The position numbers were made by a program, and so were the translations under genes. This document shows positions 11,888 to 23,725 of a DNA stretch of 64,000 bases, piece by piece; positions within the stretch are counted from its first letter, which is position 1; the number at the start of each line of letters is the position of its first letter. Source of the DNA: Rhododendron vialii (Eukaryota > Streptophyta > Magnoliopsida > Ericales > Ericaceae); assembly GCF_030253575.1 (NCBI RefSeq), contig NC_080557.1, positions 41,492,501 to 41,556,500 on the forward strand, given 5' to 3'. The notes below the pieces were generated by a model. The model was not told the DNA's origin, ran no database searches, and saw only the letters and a program-made list of their open reading frames with translations.

Positions 11888-12123
11888 CTCCCTCCGTCCC
11901 AATTTAGTTGTCACTTTTTGGAGTTCGTGCCACTTTTCAATTGATTATATCTTGTAATTTATAATGTTTTAGGTGATTTCGAAAACATTGAATTATAAAA
12001 CAAATCGAGATCTATCAAACAAGATCCATATTGGATATAAAATTCATTATCAATTTAAAGATATAACTAGTTTTTTAATCCAGTTAGAATAGAACTGAGA
12101 TAAGTAAATTGGGACGGAGGGAG
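11888..12123. mobile_element. Stowaway-type MITE (Tc1/mariner), 236 bp
   Basis: The ends are CTCCCTCCGTCCCAATTTA and its inverted copy TAAATTGGGACGGAGGGAG, flanked on both sides by TA (11,886-11,887 and 12,124-12,125), the expected Tc1/mariner target duplication. This terminal sequence is the classic plant Stowaway end. No coding capacity. Confidence 0.95.
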
Positions 12124-12425
12124 TACTTCAAATGAACTGTCCCGTTCCACTTTGATGTGATTAGACTGTGTGATCCAAATCAGAAGAGGAAAGGAGATGC
12201 CACTTTGTTTGGTTGAGCTTTTAAAAAGTTATTTTTGAGAGTTAGAGTGGTAATGAGTGAAAAGAGATACAGAGAAAGATTTATTGAAAACTGTGCCGAG
12301 AGTCGAAAGTTAATCTCAAAAGGGGCAACCAAACACAGCGTGGGAGACTCATTCAATCGACAAAGATGGATCAATTCAATTGAGCTGGAAGACATTGATA
12401 GGTAATAACAGTATTTATTGACAAA

Positions 12426-12543
12426 TTTAAACTCCGAATATTTTTTTACGCACATATCAACTCTCAAACCTCACTTTCATCCATGGATGGATGAAGCTTT
12501 CCTCTCCCCTACATATATATATAAGTCTGATCGAGGAAAGTGC
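12426..12543. repeat. Direct repeat, copy 2 (about 118 bp)
   Basis: Second copy of the unit at 10,520-10,635, in the same orientation, with a longer TA run (CATATATATATAAGTC). Confidence 0.8.
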
Positions 12544-13049
12544 TACAAGATGTAGATGACATTCTCTTGAGTGATTTTTTAGGCTAGCGAATAATTGGGT
12601 ATGCACTGGGGTGAGTGATTGTAAATCCTCTGTTATACAAATCAGCTGCCCGTGGAGTAACCGATTTGCCAAACCGCATGAAAATTATTGTCTTTGTATT
12701 CGGGCGTGCACGCGCGCGTGTTTATGTTTCTGGGTGTCCCTTGTGTACAACGTATCTAAATTTGTTTCGAGTAGAAGGGAGAATTGTACTCCAGTTTGTC
12801 TTAAAACTGGGCTTTGAATATGTTGCTGAGGCCCAATATAGGGCCAGGCCTAAGCCCATCTATACCCCTCCAGGAAAGCCCACACTCATGGTTGGCCCGG
12901 TCCATTAATTTTTCCATTTCCATCAATTAAGATATTATTATTATGATGCTTAATTGCAAAAGGAGATTAGTTTGTCATATAAGATGTTGAAGAAAGAAAA
13001 AAGGATAAATTTTCAAAAAAATAAGTGCGTTGAGATACATAGTTCCTTT
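12544..13049. other. Intergenic DNA, nothing recognised
   Basis: No gene, RNA or repeat structure seen. The open frames at 12,611-12,908 have no recognisable motif. Confidence 0.5.
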
Positions 13050-13215
13050 TTTTTTTTTTTACCACAAGGTTTTGGCCGGTGATCGAGATCTGGAACTTAG
13101 GGGTTTGCTCCCTCATAAGATCTCAAATTCAAAACATCTCCCGTGTTATCAATTCATTTGGGGCTAGTCCATACGTGGCTTTCCTCCGGCTTTAATTGCG
13201 CCCTTCGCTATTGGT
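13050..13215 (-). mobile_element. Probable SINE
   Basis: On the minus strand a tRNA-like head (TAGCCCCAAATGAATTGATA, then a degenerate B box GTTTTGAATTTGAG) leads to a GGCCAAAACCTTGTGGT body and ends in a run of about 15 A, seen as a T-run at 13,048-13,062 on the + strand. Length and tail fit a tRNA-derived plant SINE. The A box is weak, so this is a probable call. Confidence 0.45.
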
Positions 13216-13824
13216 GCATCGAGATACATAACACCATAAATCACGCAAATTCCCGGTATTCCAATATTTTTGTCGAATCTTTACCCCCTAGAAAAATCGG
13301 TGCCCTATGATATATATGAACCTAACCAACTAGCAGTACATATTTGAAAGCTGGAGTTGACCCCCTCAGCTTCATCTTTTTCTTGTCACTTCTTGTTCTT
13401 AGTTTCGCCTAAAAAGAAAGCCAACTTTTTTTCTTTTTCTTTTTTTCGCTCGCCCGTCAAAATGTTCAATTAATTTCTTGGCGAACGAATTTCAGAACAA
13501 AAGGAAAAGGACGGTGCAATGAACTCGTTGGTTCGAAAGCCAACTTCTTAGAAGAACTAAGTAAGTTGGGTTCTTTTTCTAAACTTTAGTTGAAAAATAC
13601 AAGCATGAAAACGACTTGGGGGATTGATGTTCCTTATCTTCAATGGCTTTTTTCCGCATCTTTCTCTATCATTAGTTTTTTCAACTTTGCACCAAATTAA
13701 TGCCTTGTACGTTACAAGGGGATAGGTTTGCACCAAAATAATGCTTTATAATCTTTCTTGCGAAAATGACTATTGATGTTGAACTTCTATAAGGGGGTCA
13801 AGATTTCGTGTTCTAGCTAGTTAG
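13216..13824. other. Intergenic DNA, nothing recognised
   Basis: No gene or repeat that I can support. Confidence 0.5.
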
Positions 13825-14372
13825 GGTATCCACAGTGCTATAATCGAAAATTGATAAACCAAAAGTTGACACATCAGCTTTTGATTATTTATTTAAGAGA
13901 TTGTTAAAGTTAGCAATGTAAATGTCTATAATGACATAATCAAAATTGGATAACCAAAATTTATCACATCTTATTTTCAAACTAAAAAAAAAAAAAACTA
14001 AAAACTATTAACAGTAGAAAATAGTTTGAAACTAATAAAAACTATTTGCTAGAAATAGAAAATAGTTTTTGAAACTTTTTTTTGGAAAAAAAAAATATTT
14101 TTTTAAAAACTGTTTTCTAAAAAAACAAAAAATATTTAGTCAAATATTTTATTTCAAAAATATTATTCAAAAAGAAAGAGAGAGGGAAAGGGAAGACAGA
14201 TAGAATATTTTTGTATAATGATTGGTCTATTTGATTGAGAATATGTAGGGTACGTCTATTAAATTTAGTTATTGTCAAAAGGTTGCTAATTTTGGTTATC
14301 CAAAGCCCAAAACTTGATTATTTCCAAGGAGGTTGTTAAGTTCGATTATAGCATTGTGAGCCATATTTTGCA
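13825..14372. mobile_element. MITE with terminal inverted repeats, about 550 bp
   Basis: The left end (CACAGTGCTATAATCGAAAA) and the right end (TTCGATTATAGCATTGTGAG) are inverted copies, and subterminal GATAACCAAAATT and AATTTTGGTTATCC blocks also mirror each other. The interior is AT-rich and non-coding. The target duplication is uncertain, so the superfamily is not assigned. Confidence 0.7.
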
Positions 14373-15780
14373 CCAATATTATTAACTGTAAAAACCTTTT
14401 ACTTTTGGTTATAGCACGTGGTGATACTCTTAGGACACCTTGCTAGGGTCAAATAACCAAGGAAAATGGATGATCACCGGCTTTGATTATTTTGGACATG
14501 ATTTGACAAATTTGGTAAACTTTTCTTAGCACTCAACTCGTATTTTTAAACCAGACATTGAGCTTATTATTATTATGCGATACGTATCGGGAAGCGGTTG
14601 ACGCGGTAGCTTTCAGAGCACCGGCATCGTTTACTTCTTTGCGCCTCGAAGCAGTGCTAATATATCGTGTTTCTAGTCCGTAGCTTCGCCTGCTTTTGTT
14701 TATGAGCTAATCAGGTGGCTCTCAACATCTAATCTGACTTTTTTTTTTCTTTTCCCATTATATTGGTTATTTACTTGACGAATCCAGCAAAATAAACGAT
14801 TCAAACCACAATACTACTCCTCATCGGGAAGTGTTGTTGGCGTCTCCCACCCTACAACATGAGGTTAATCAACCAAGCGGAACATTGTTTCATTAGCTAG
14901 TATACTTACGAATGATCTAAATTTGCTTTCAGTTAGAGATAGCTTCGGAACGGTAACATAATGGAATTAATTTTATTTACTTTCGCCCCATATGAGTAAC
15001 CTAAAGTGCATACAAAACCAAAACCAAAATCAAAATCGAAACCAAATTAGTATATGGCAAAAATATTCAATAATAAAACCAAAACCAATTTTTGAGCCAA
15101 CCCTCTTATTACATATAGTAGTAACTTTTATGTAGGATCCACTTCAAAAGATCAGACTCACAAATAGTACAATTTAAAGATGGCTTTTAAATAGGATTGA
15201 AGAAATAGCATTCTTCAATTGGAGCAAGATTGTTAAACTTTGGCATTTTAGGTTAAAAGTGCATTGAAGTTTCTCTCAAGCTCAATTCGCTACGACAACA
15301 TGCAAGCACAATCAGCATCGACACATAAATTTTTGTGGCATTCTATTACGATAAGTTCAAATTCGTTACTTTATTTCTGTAAGAGCAGTAAAAAGTTGTC
15401 CCCACAAATATTAATTTCTGATTCCGACACGGCATTAGTAGTAGAGTGTACATAGTAACAAATTGTCTTATCAAAAGGCATACTTGATGTACACAGATCA
15501 CTTCACCATAATGATGAAGAACAACACTCAAGTCATTTCAACACTATTAGACCAAATGGAAATTCAAATAAGTAAACGTTATCTCTCTCTATCTGCTTTT
15601 GAAACCGAAAGGGCTCAATTGGCATTGACTTTGCCTTGGAAGGTTTGTCCCACTCTCTCATGTGAAATTTCAATTGACTTGTCCAAAATAAGGGGAATCT
15701 CGTGGCCTTGACAGTAGATTGAATCAAATTTCTAGAAATTAATTAGCACTAACTCACATTTTCTCACCTTTTTTCATTTT
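14373..15780. other. Intergenic DNA, nothing recognised
   Basis: AT-rich DNA without a supported gene. The frames at 15,264-15,711 overlap on both strands and lack any known motif. Confidence 0.5.
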
Positions 15781-16397
15781 GTTCCGTTAAGGGTTTTTAA
15801 AAAATAAATATTTATTTGCAATTTTCAAATTTCAAAAATAATATATTTACAAAAATAATTTTTCGATTTTTTTGCATCATTTCAAAAGATCTTATCGAGA
15901 TCTATCAAACAAGATTCATACTGCACAAAAATTTATTTCAGGAAGTCTATTATTTTTTGAGAGATGTTACATATACTACGTAATTACACTACACGTTACA
16001 CTACATTTCATGTGGAGCTCATTTCAGGCTTCAAAAAAATCCAGAAAAATATTCATAAATTCTAAAATATTATTTTATAGGGATCTGTAAAAAATTAGCT
16101 TCAACAGATATTGGTAAGTATTATTTCTAGATTCGTAGTGCCGAAACTGCGCAATTAAACAATTTCACCCCTATGAATCCAAAAGTAGTACTTACCGACA
16201 TTCATTGGAGCTAATTTTTTATAGGACCCCATAAAACAATATTTTAAAATTTATCAGTATTTTTTTAGATTTTTTTGGGACTCAAAATAGGTTTCACATA
16301 AAATGTAGTGTAACTATGTAGTGTACTTATCTTTAGTGTTATTTTTTTGCTTGAAAATTGCAATAAATACTTATTTTTTAAGAACCCTTGGCGGAAC
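15781..16397. mobile_element. Fold-back element, about 617 bp, inverted along its whole length
   Basis: The left end (GTTCCGTTAAGGGTTTTTAA) and right end (mirror of GTTCCGCCAAGGGTTCTTAA) pair. The inner arms also pair, as GCTTCAACAGATATTGGTAAGT against CTTACCGACATTCATTGGAGC, around a centre near 16,150. The transcript would form one long hairpin. Its outer motif resembles the small palindromic MITEs at 16,545, 22,272, 40,535 and 40,880, and its inner arm resembles 18,555-18,735. Confidence 0.8.
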
Positions 16398-16539
16398 AGG
16401 GGGTTTTTTTTTTTTTACACTGCGGAACAGGGGTTTAGTGTACTCATTTTATTTCATCATAAGAATGCCATTGTGCACATCCTTGATTTTTTTTTCCCTC
16501 AGAACTTTTTCTAATCATAAAAAAGTCCTACTCCTGCTC

Positions 16540-16650
16540 AGTAAAGCCGGAAATAAGTACTTAAATGTGATGTATTGTGAGAGAATGACATGTCTCGTAA
16601 AGCGAAAAATAAATACTTAAAAAATAAGAACCTTAACAGAATGGGGCCTA
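16540..16650. mobile_element. Small palindromic MITE, family copy 1
   Basis: About 110 bp with AAATAAGTACTTAAATGTGA on the left and AAATAAATACTTAAAAAATA plus AGAACCTTAACAGAATGGGG on the right, around GTATTGTGAGAGAATGACAT. Near-identical copies lie at 22,272-22,395 and, inverted and more diverged, at 40,535-40,650 and 40,880-40,965. Confidence 0.7.
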
Positions 16651-18554
16651 CTAGCTACTGTGTAGCCAACTTGATTTCAAATGTTTGTTTCGCAACTCAG
16701 TGACCATTGCTCTTATTGCTATAGTACCAGCATATCAATTGGGGTTCTTAAGAGTCCAAGTACTCCACTCTATTTTCCTTTCTAGTTCTGGGTTTGCATT
16801 GCACTACTCATATAAGAATAACATTTATTTAATTAAATTGTCATTTCACAACATCTACAAATTTAATGGCACGTTGACACGAGTCACTCAATTACCGAAA
16901 TACCCTGAGGGATTTTTTTATGTTTCACCCACACCGTCGCCTCTGTTTTTACTATCCTAGAGGATAATTACTCCTATGTTGTATTGGTAACCCACGAGAT
17001 TGATATAACTAGAACTTTTTCTAAGTTTATTTGCATAGCATTATTAGTTATTCCTCTCTTGTTTTTGAGGTTTATTTGCATATATACCACTTACTCATGC
17101 ATATTTATCATTTTTTTTTTTTTGGCTGATAAATTGGCATTTCCAAAACTATATACCTAGGAGCCTATGAAGTTGATAGCACATTAACCACATGGTCACA
17201 GGGTACCCAATCAGTTCTATATTGTAGTGGGGGGCACTATTGGGTTGTCCCCAATTTGACAAAACCACAAGACTAAATGGTGAAAATGGGGTCACAGGAT
17301 CTTTATTGGCATCTATTTTCTTACTACTACCTTTTTCATCTACAAGAGTCCCCCCCACCATGTGTTTGCATTTTTTTTTTTTCCCATGCTCCACAGAAGA
17401 AAATAGGAATCATTATCAACCACAGTAGGATATATATAGGCTTGAATTATTCTGCTAGCTAGGCTGCCTTTCATCTTTATTTATTTTCCCATCAAATTAT
17501 AATTACCACTTTGAGGAAAAAAGACAGACTATTCATGATGAACTATGAAATCGTACATTAAAAATCTGGCCTTCAACAAGTATTAAATCGACAGAGAGTA
17601 GAACACTAGTTGGTATACAGTTCCGACGACCTTTTAGAATATTCAGCAATGATAATAAAGATATTGGTGGCGAAATTTTTGTCGTTTTATTTCAACTTAC
17701 AAAAACCATCAAGTTGTATTTTCTTATAATTAGAAGGTGATGATAAACAATAGTGAGAAAATATCAGGTGTTTCTTCTCTTTTCTCACCCACACGAGAAT
17801 TCTCAAAGAGCGCGAAGCTACGTAGACACGAATGAGGCTAGTTGATTGCAGCAACTTAAAAAAATTCACCTGAACATTATCGAATTTATATCAATTTTAG
17901 TATTATTTTGACCCCATTTAGACACCTAATTAAATGGCCCCAAGCCTTACCACCTCTCACTGGTTTTTTATCCCAGTATTTGAACATATTCTCTTTGCTC
18001 CTTGCTTTCTTTTCTCACCTATCCTAAAAGGATTCCAACTCTTTGCGTGTTCAAAAAAGAAGAAGCTACACTTGCTCCGATTCCAACCCAACCCTCAACA
18101 AGGGTATCAACTTCCTCTCTATCGGAATTGAATCCACGACCGTTAAGGCTAACTAGCCTGGTTGCGTTCGCATGTGTATGCATCAGTATACTAATTACAA
18201 CTACTGGCACAAAGCCAAGTGTTATTTGTACACAAGGCTTTACTAGCTACTTGGTTGATCGACAATATCTCGACCTTGAACTACCGGAAATGAATATTCT
18301 ATCATTGGAGTCCGTACCATTGAAGGCTTTTAATGCACACTTGAAAGATAGCCCAGAGAAGAAAGTCGGGGGAATGAGATTTGTATGTGAAGATTGTGTG
18401 GGAGTTTTAATGGGAGAGTGCCACCATATAAATGAAGTGTTCCAACGGCAATAAATAAGGCACTATTTCATTAGAATGAAACGGCGTTGTCCCATCAAAA
18501 TCACCAACGGAAATGACTGTAACACAAACGGAATTTTTTTGGCCATTTTCTTTC
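16651..18554. other. Intergenic DNA, no gene recognised
   Basis: An open frame at 18,002-18,454 (+, 150 codons) has one hydrophobic stretch (LTSLVAFACVCISILITTT) but no family signature, no clear homologous motif and no splice context, so it is not called as a gene. Otherwise nothing is recognised. Confidence 0.4.
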
Positions 18555-18735
18555 AGGGAGAAGCTACATAGTACATACACTACACCACACCACCACATTT
18601 TTTGGGGGGTCCATTCTAAATCCCACAAAAATACAGAAAAATGCCCATAAATTTTGAAATAATATTGTATGGATCCTATAAAAAAATCAATTCTAACGAA
18701 TATCGGTAAGTATTTTATCTGAATTCGGTAAGTAT
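18555..18735. repeat. Half-copy of the 15.8-kb fold-back family
   Basis: The order of blocks (ACTACACCACACC region, AAATACAGAAAAATGCCCAT, GGATCCTATAAAAAAATC, AACGAATATCGGTAAGTATT) parallels one arm of the element at 15,781-16,397. Only one arm is present here. Confidence 0.55.
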
Positions 18736-19136
18736 CAGTTATCTTTTTCACCTCCCTCGGTCCCTTCTCCGTTATCTTTTTCACCAAACCAGCCCACCAA
18801 GACCCTAAATTCTTTTAAACAAGAGACGCGGTTTATTGGGAACTTCCGAATCATTAAAATTTGGCCCAAAATTTTAATTACCTATACCCAAAGCTCTGTC
18901 GTTAATTCTTTTTCACACGCGTATAATGAAGAAATCGAAGCCCAAATTAAAAACAAGCACACAAATATCAAAATCAGATTTCACAAAATCAAACGCGAAA
19001 AGAAAACCTAGATTAGATGTTCCTTGACAAAAATAAGAAACAGACCCTAACGTTGGGCTGACCGAAAAGGATGGAGGTTATCGGTTTGTGACTTAGGACT
19101 TAAACGGGAACTGATATGAGAGAAGAAGAGTAATTA

Positions 19137-19284
19137 TACAATAGTCCGGGAGTACCGCTACGTGATACTCCGGACCACTTTACAACCACACGTTTCTGTG
19201 GAGTCTATACACTTAGACTCCACAGAAATATGTGGTTGTAAAGTGGTCCAAAACATCACGTGGCGATACTCCCAGACTATTGTA
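19137..19284. mobile_element. Near-perfect palindromic MITE, 148 bp
   Basis: Left arm TACAATAGTCCGGGAGTA and right arm TACTCCCAGACTATTGTA mirror each other, and the match continues through TGGACCACTTTACAACCACA and GTGGAGTCTA to a centre at about 19,210 with only a few mismatches. One transcript would fold into a hairpin of about 70 bp. No coding capacity. The superfamily is unassigned. Confidence 0.85.
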
Positions 19285-20329
19285 TGGAAAGACCCACCCG
19301 TCAAGTATTGACTTAGCTACCATGAATCCTTGGAGAGGTTGGAGTGGGAGAATCAAAAGGGTTTTTGGTCTGAGAATGGTGTTGAAGACATGAAGTGGGG
19401 ACGGAGAAGAAACAGAGTGAACACTGGGTTTCCGTTTTTTCTCCGTTTGTGCCTTTTTGATTGCTAAACCATGTCGTTCGGTGGTAAAACAACAAGTGCC
19501 TTGTTGTTGTGCGATAAGCAGAAGACACAACAATCTTATCAAAGCAATATCAACCACAAACAAGAACAATAAGGTGAGCACAATAAAAGAATATTTCAAC
19601 ATTGAAGCCTTAGTGTTCAGCTGTCGGAGTCAAAAACAGTTGCTCTAGGTTTCTCTCACCAAGACAACCTTCCTAAACCCTCGAGACTGCTGAATACACA
19701 TATTTACACAACAACTCACGGGCCCAACGAGCCCCTTCATTAAATTGAAGCCGCACACAACGCTTATTTATCTCCGTCGGATCGCTTCATTTATGTGGCG
19801 ACGCTCTCTCGTTAAAACCCTCGCACGATCCTCACCGACAAAATTTCTCGTAGAGGATCCGGATCCAGAAATTTGATCCCTAGGGACATACTAGTACATC
19901 AAAGGTGGGGTGATTGGCACTGTGACATGCTATTATTGATTTGTGGTGACACTCGGTTACGCCATTGAGAGATTGGTGTGAGTGCGTCTTTCAAGTTGCC
20001 CAAAAGAACTGGAGCAAAGTTTTGGTTTGTGATTTGATTGGCCCAGACTTCTGCTAACACTCAGTTATTGACCAACTGCCGAACGAAACATCAGGCAGAA
20101 CTCTGTTGTGCACTACCATGAAAATGTGCAAGAGAGTAGTAGTCTTCTTGGTCATCATCAAATTTTTTTTTTTTGGTTTACTCGGTGGGTTTCTTTCTTT
20201 ATAGACAGATCATAGATACCTCCTTTTTGAAGTGATCGATGAAGATGGTTCTCGAGGGTGTACACAATGGCGGGAGAAGTTTTTGGGTGTCGGGCAGGCA
20301 CGTATACGCACGTGATGTCCTGTCGGTGA
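19285..20329. other. Intergenic DNA, no gene recognised
   Basis: The frame at 19,213-19,602 (-) and its neighbours have no known motif. Nothing else recognised. Confidence 0.45.
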
Positions 20330-20495
20330 TCCCGACCGTCCAAACGTGCTTTGGACGGTCCGGATTTTAGAGAGAGAAAAAGAGGAGAGAGAGTGGTCGG
20401 TGAGGGTGAGAGGGAATAATTCTAGGCCATCCAAAACGTGGACGGCTAGGAACTCTGACAGGTACCGCCAAGTGGGTCCCGCTCGGCACCTAAAA
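20330..20495. mobile_element. MITE with GGACGG-type inverted ends and a GA-rich core
   Basis: GTGCTTTGGACGGTCCGGAT on the left and CATCCAAAACGTGGACGGCT on the right enclose a GAGAGA-rich core. The same layout recurs at 49,800-49,975, so it is a dispersed family. Confidence 0.55.
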
Positions 20496-22271
20496 GTTTG
20501 CCCGATGGCGGACGTAGGATTTGTATTTAGCAAGAGCCCAAATTATATGTATTTCTAAAATGATTAAGGAAAACATCTCATGTGTACATATTGCAACTCG
20601 CTACGCTGATAAGAGACGAAATTGTAGATATATGCTTAGGGAGTTTTTTTCACACAAAATTAGATGTGTTAAGAATTTTTCTTCTTTGCAGGGACCAATT
20701 CCATAGATTTTTTTTTTCAAATTAACCTGAAAAACTAGTATAATTAGTAAAAATATTTGAAGTCGTGCGGGCACTCTGGCACCCCTTATGTCCGCCTCTA
20801 GATATACATATACATATATCTATATTTATATGGAGAATTCTATAGCGCACACATCTCTTTTTGGATGTATACTGCTAGTTACAACAGTAGGGATCATATT
20901 TATGACTCGTGGTGACTGACTGGTATTTCACATACATTTTGTTTCATCGTAGTTGATCATATGTATGGAGCAACTTCGGGATTGAGATGAACTATTGGCA
21001 TCAACCGAACAGTTTGTTTCTGTGGACCGAGGTGAAAGGGGGTCAGAGTTTTGGGTGAGGGGTCCCAAACCCCTCACTACACCAGCCCACCCTTCCCCTC
21101 CTTTTCCTCCCTTTATTTTTCTCTTCCTTTCTTCTTCCTCCCCTCAATTCCCCTCAGATCCGGACTCTCTTCCTCTTCTTTCTTCTCCTATCTCCATGGA
21201 TAAGAGATGATTGAGACAATTTCCTTATAGGTACAGATCTCCCAATCTCTCCATCATTTTCGGACTCAAGAGCCAAACTAGGGAACTACATCTGGGTTTT
21301 GGCTCTTGAATCCGTTCAGCTTTGTCGATAGAGCAGTTCGACGTCGACGATAGCGGCATCTATAGCAAATTCAGTGATGGTCTTTCAGTCTGCAGCAGGA
21401 ACGAACTCAAATTGGTTGCGAATCTTGGCCACTCCACCCACTTTCATGAGTGATTGATAGATCCGACTCCAGCATTTGGTTTTCACATGGGTTTTCTTTG
21501 TATTTCATTTTGTTTTGTTTTTGTAATCTATTTTCGTATTAATTAATATAACCGAAATAATCTGGTTCGTAAAAAATAAACTTACACGAAGGTGATCATA
21601 GAGGTGTTGGTAATGACTTATACTACATGAGTATAGAAGATGATTCTAAAGCCTATAGGGACGTCCCCACTCTCGTGCCTATACACTGATGCTCTCGCGT
21701 TTTGGGTTGCTTTCAAAGAATGCATGATTGTGTGGGACACTGAGTCAGTCAAGCACATATTAATATTCCTTACGTTACTGAGTTTAGTTTAAATCACAAT
21801 TATGCACACTCACGATCACAAGTTCACAACAATTCTGTTCATATACAATTCAACCCAAATGGAAAATGACTAATGACAAGATCTACAACACCAAAGTGCA
21901 GGCATATATAGGTTTTTCTTCTTCTTTTTTGCGCTTAAAATGGAAGGGCAGATATAGTAAGTACCCTGTCACCCCTACGAGAGAGTATTGTCCCTTCACA
22001 TCACACAACTACCTGTGGGTACATATATGGTCAACAATTATCAACTACTCGTTCTTGTGCCCAATTAGAACTCGTTCTTTCAATAAGTGAACAGTTCCCT
22101 CGTTTAGCGATTGAACTGAGAATGATCGGTACTTGTTTAGGATTTTTAGCTTCTTTTTCTTTCTTTTCTAAGGTGTGGATCTTAGAAACGAAAGAACTGA
22201 ACTAAACGGATCAATTCTTTTTACCGGTCCTTTTGGAAGTTGTCAGCTTGTTTACGGTAGCTTCCATTCCG
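20496..22271. other. Intergenic DNA with a pyrimidine-rich leader-like segment
   Basis: At 21,080-21,200 a C/T-rich stretch (TCTTCCTTTCTTCTTCCTCC) looks like a plant 5'UTR, but no recognisable protein follows: the frame at 20,995-21,210 stops after 71 codons. It may be a captured gene fragment or a non-coding transcript start. Otherwise nothing is seen. Confidence 0.35.
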
Positions 22272-22395
22272 ATAAGGAAAATAAATACTTAAAAACAATC
22301 GGTACCATTAAAAGTGATGTATTGTGAGAGAATGACCTATGTCGTAAAGCGAAAAATAAGTACTTAAAAAATAAGAACCTTAGCGAAACAGGACC
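22272..22395. mobile_element. Small palindromic MITE, family copy 2
   Basis: Shares with 16,540-16,650 the blocks AAATACTTAAAAACAATCGG (left), TGATGTATTGTGAGAGAATG and GTCGTAAAGCGAAAAATAAG, and ends with AGAACCTTAGCGAAACAGGA. Confidence 0.75.
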
Positions 22396-23424
22396 AAAGT
22401 TTGTAAAATGTTCATAACTCATAAAGCTCTACTTTGATGCTTTTGATCTTTATCTTAAGAGCATAAACTTCTAATAATGTAAGGTACAACGAATCCCACA
22501 ATTGGGTATGTCACTCAATCTTGTGTTCGATCGGCTCAATGCCAAGTTATAGGTTCATATATATTACTGAGAAATCAGTTAAGTCAACAAATACACAAAA
22601 GACGAAGAACAATCAAGTAAGAAATAAAGAAAGCAAGACGCATAAATTTTTACATGGTTCCCAAACTAATTAAGTAGTTGAGTAAATTCATGGCTCACCG
22701 GTTTTCCTAAATATTAAATGAAGAGAGTACAAGAGTTTCATTGTTTGTTGTGTACAAGTATTTATAGCTCGGGGTTACATAGTCAACTACCGTACCACTC
22801 ATGTCTATCTTTCGGAGACGCTCCCCCTAAACCCCTGAAACTTGACCCGGAAAGTTGAACCCCTAATAGTCAGCGAAGCATAGGTCAAAGCAAATCAAGC
22901 TTCACAAGCAAAACACATATAATTCCAAAAAACATTTGCTTGTGGAATGTGCTCATGTCCTTGTTAACAGTGACCAGATAAAAACTTTGTTTGTAACTTG
23001 TACGCAAAACTTTGTTCTCGAATTAACTTGACCAAGAAATGAATCAGTACAATTTTAGGAGATGGGTATAAGTGTGGAATACATTTGTTATCTTGTCTTC
23101 TTAACACTAAAAACTTTTATCCAAAATCCAGGAATTATGAACCACCATTGTGTCATTCTAATGATGATTACCCTTAAATTAATCATCCCTAATCTAAATC
23201 AAATGATTGGGACTATCAGCCCCACACATGGCCAACTAGTATAATAATAAATTATGCACCTCTCTCTCTCTCCCCTTTTGGATGTAAGTGGTGGGGTCTA
23301 CCTTTTGCAAGTTGGTTCTAAATCGATGTCTCCTCAGTCCTAAGGCAAAGTGTTTTGCACACACTCAATGAGATTGAATACATTGGACCACATCGAAAAT
23401 AAAAAGCCTACCAACATAATTTTA
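22396..23424. other. Intergenic DNA, nothing recognised
   Basis: No gene or defined repeat. A short CT-run lies near 23,260. Confidence 0.5.
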
Positions 23425-23725
23425 CAACACAGCTCCAGACACAATTATGTCCTGAACCATTCGATACATATAGACATACGGGCCTCGTTCGTTTTGGAAT
23501 TTTGGATATGGATTTATAGGTAATGAATGTAGAGAGAAATAAAATAATGATTGAAAATATAGGTAATAATTGGAAAGAGATAGAGAGAAAAATAAAAATA
23601 ACGATTGAAGAGAAATAAAATAATGATTATAATCCAAAATTCAAAACCTAAAACGAACGGGATCACACATGTTCATCGAACTATTTCAGACACAGTTATA
23701 TGCGAAATGTCTAGAGTTGTGTTCA
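23425..23725. mobile_element. MITE inserted in another MITE
   Basis: The outer arms (AGACACAATTATGTCCTGAA with CATTCGATACAT on the left; ATGTTCATCGAACTATTTCAGACACAG on the right, inverted) are separated by an inner element at about 23,483-23,664. The inner ends, CCTCGTTCGTTTTGGAATTT and AAAACCTAAAACGAACGGGA, are also inverted. Both are non-coding. The inner ends (GGCCTCGTTCG) look like PIF/Harbinger or hAT-type MITE ends. Confidence 0.6.

Noticed and set aside
18002-18454. 150-codon open frame with a hydrophobic stretch
   Set aside because: No family motif, no splice context, and a repeat-rich neighbourhood; length alone is weak evidence.
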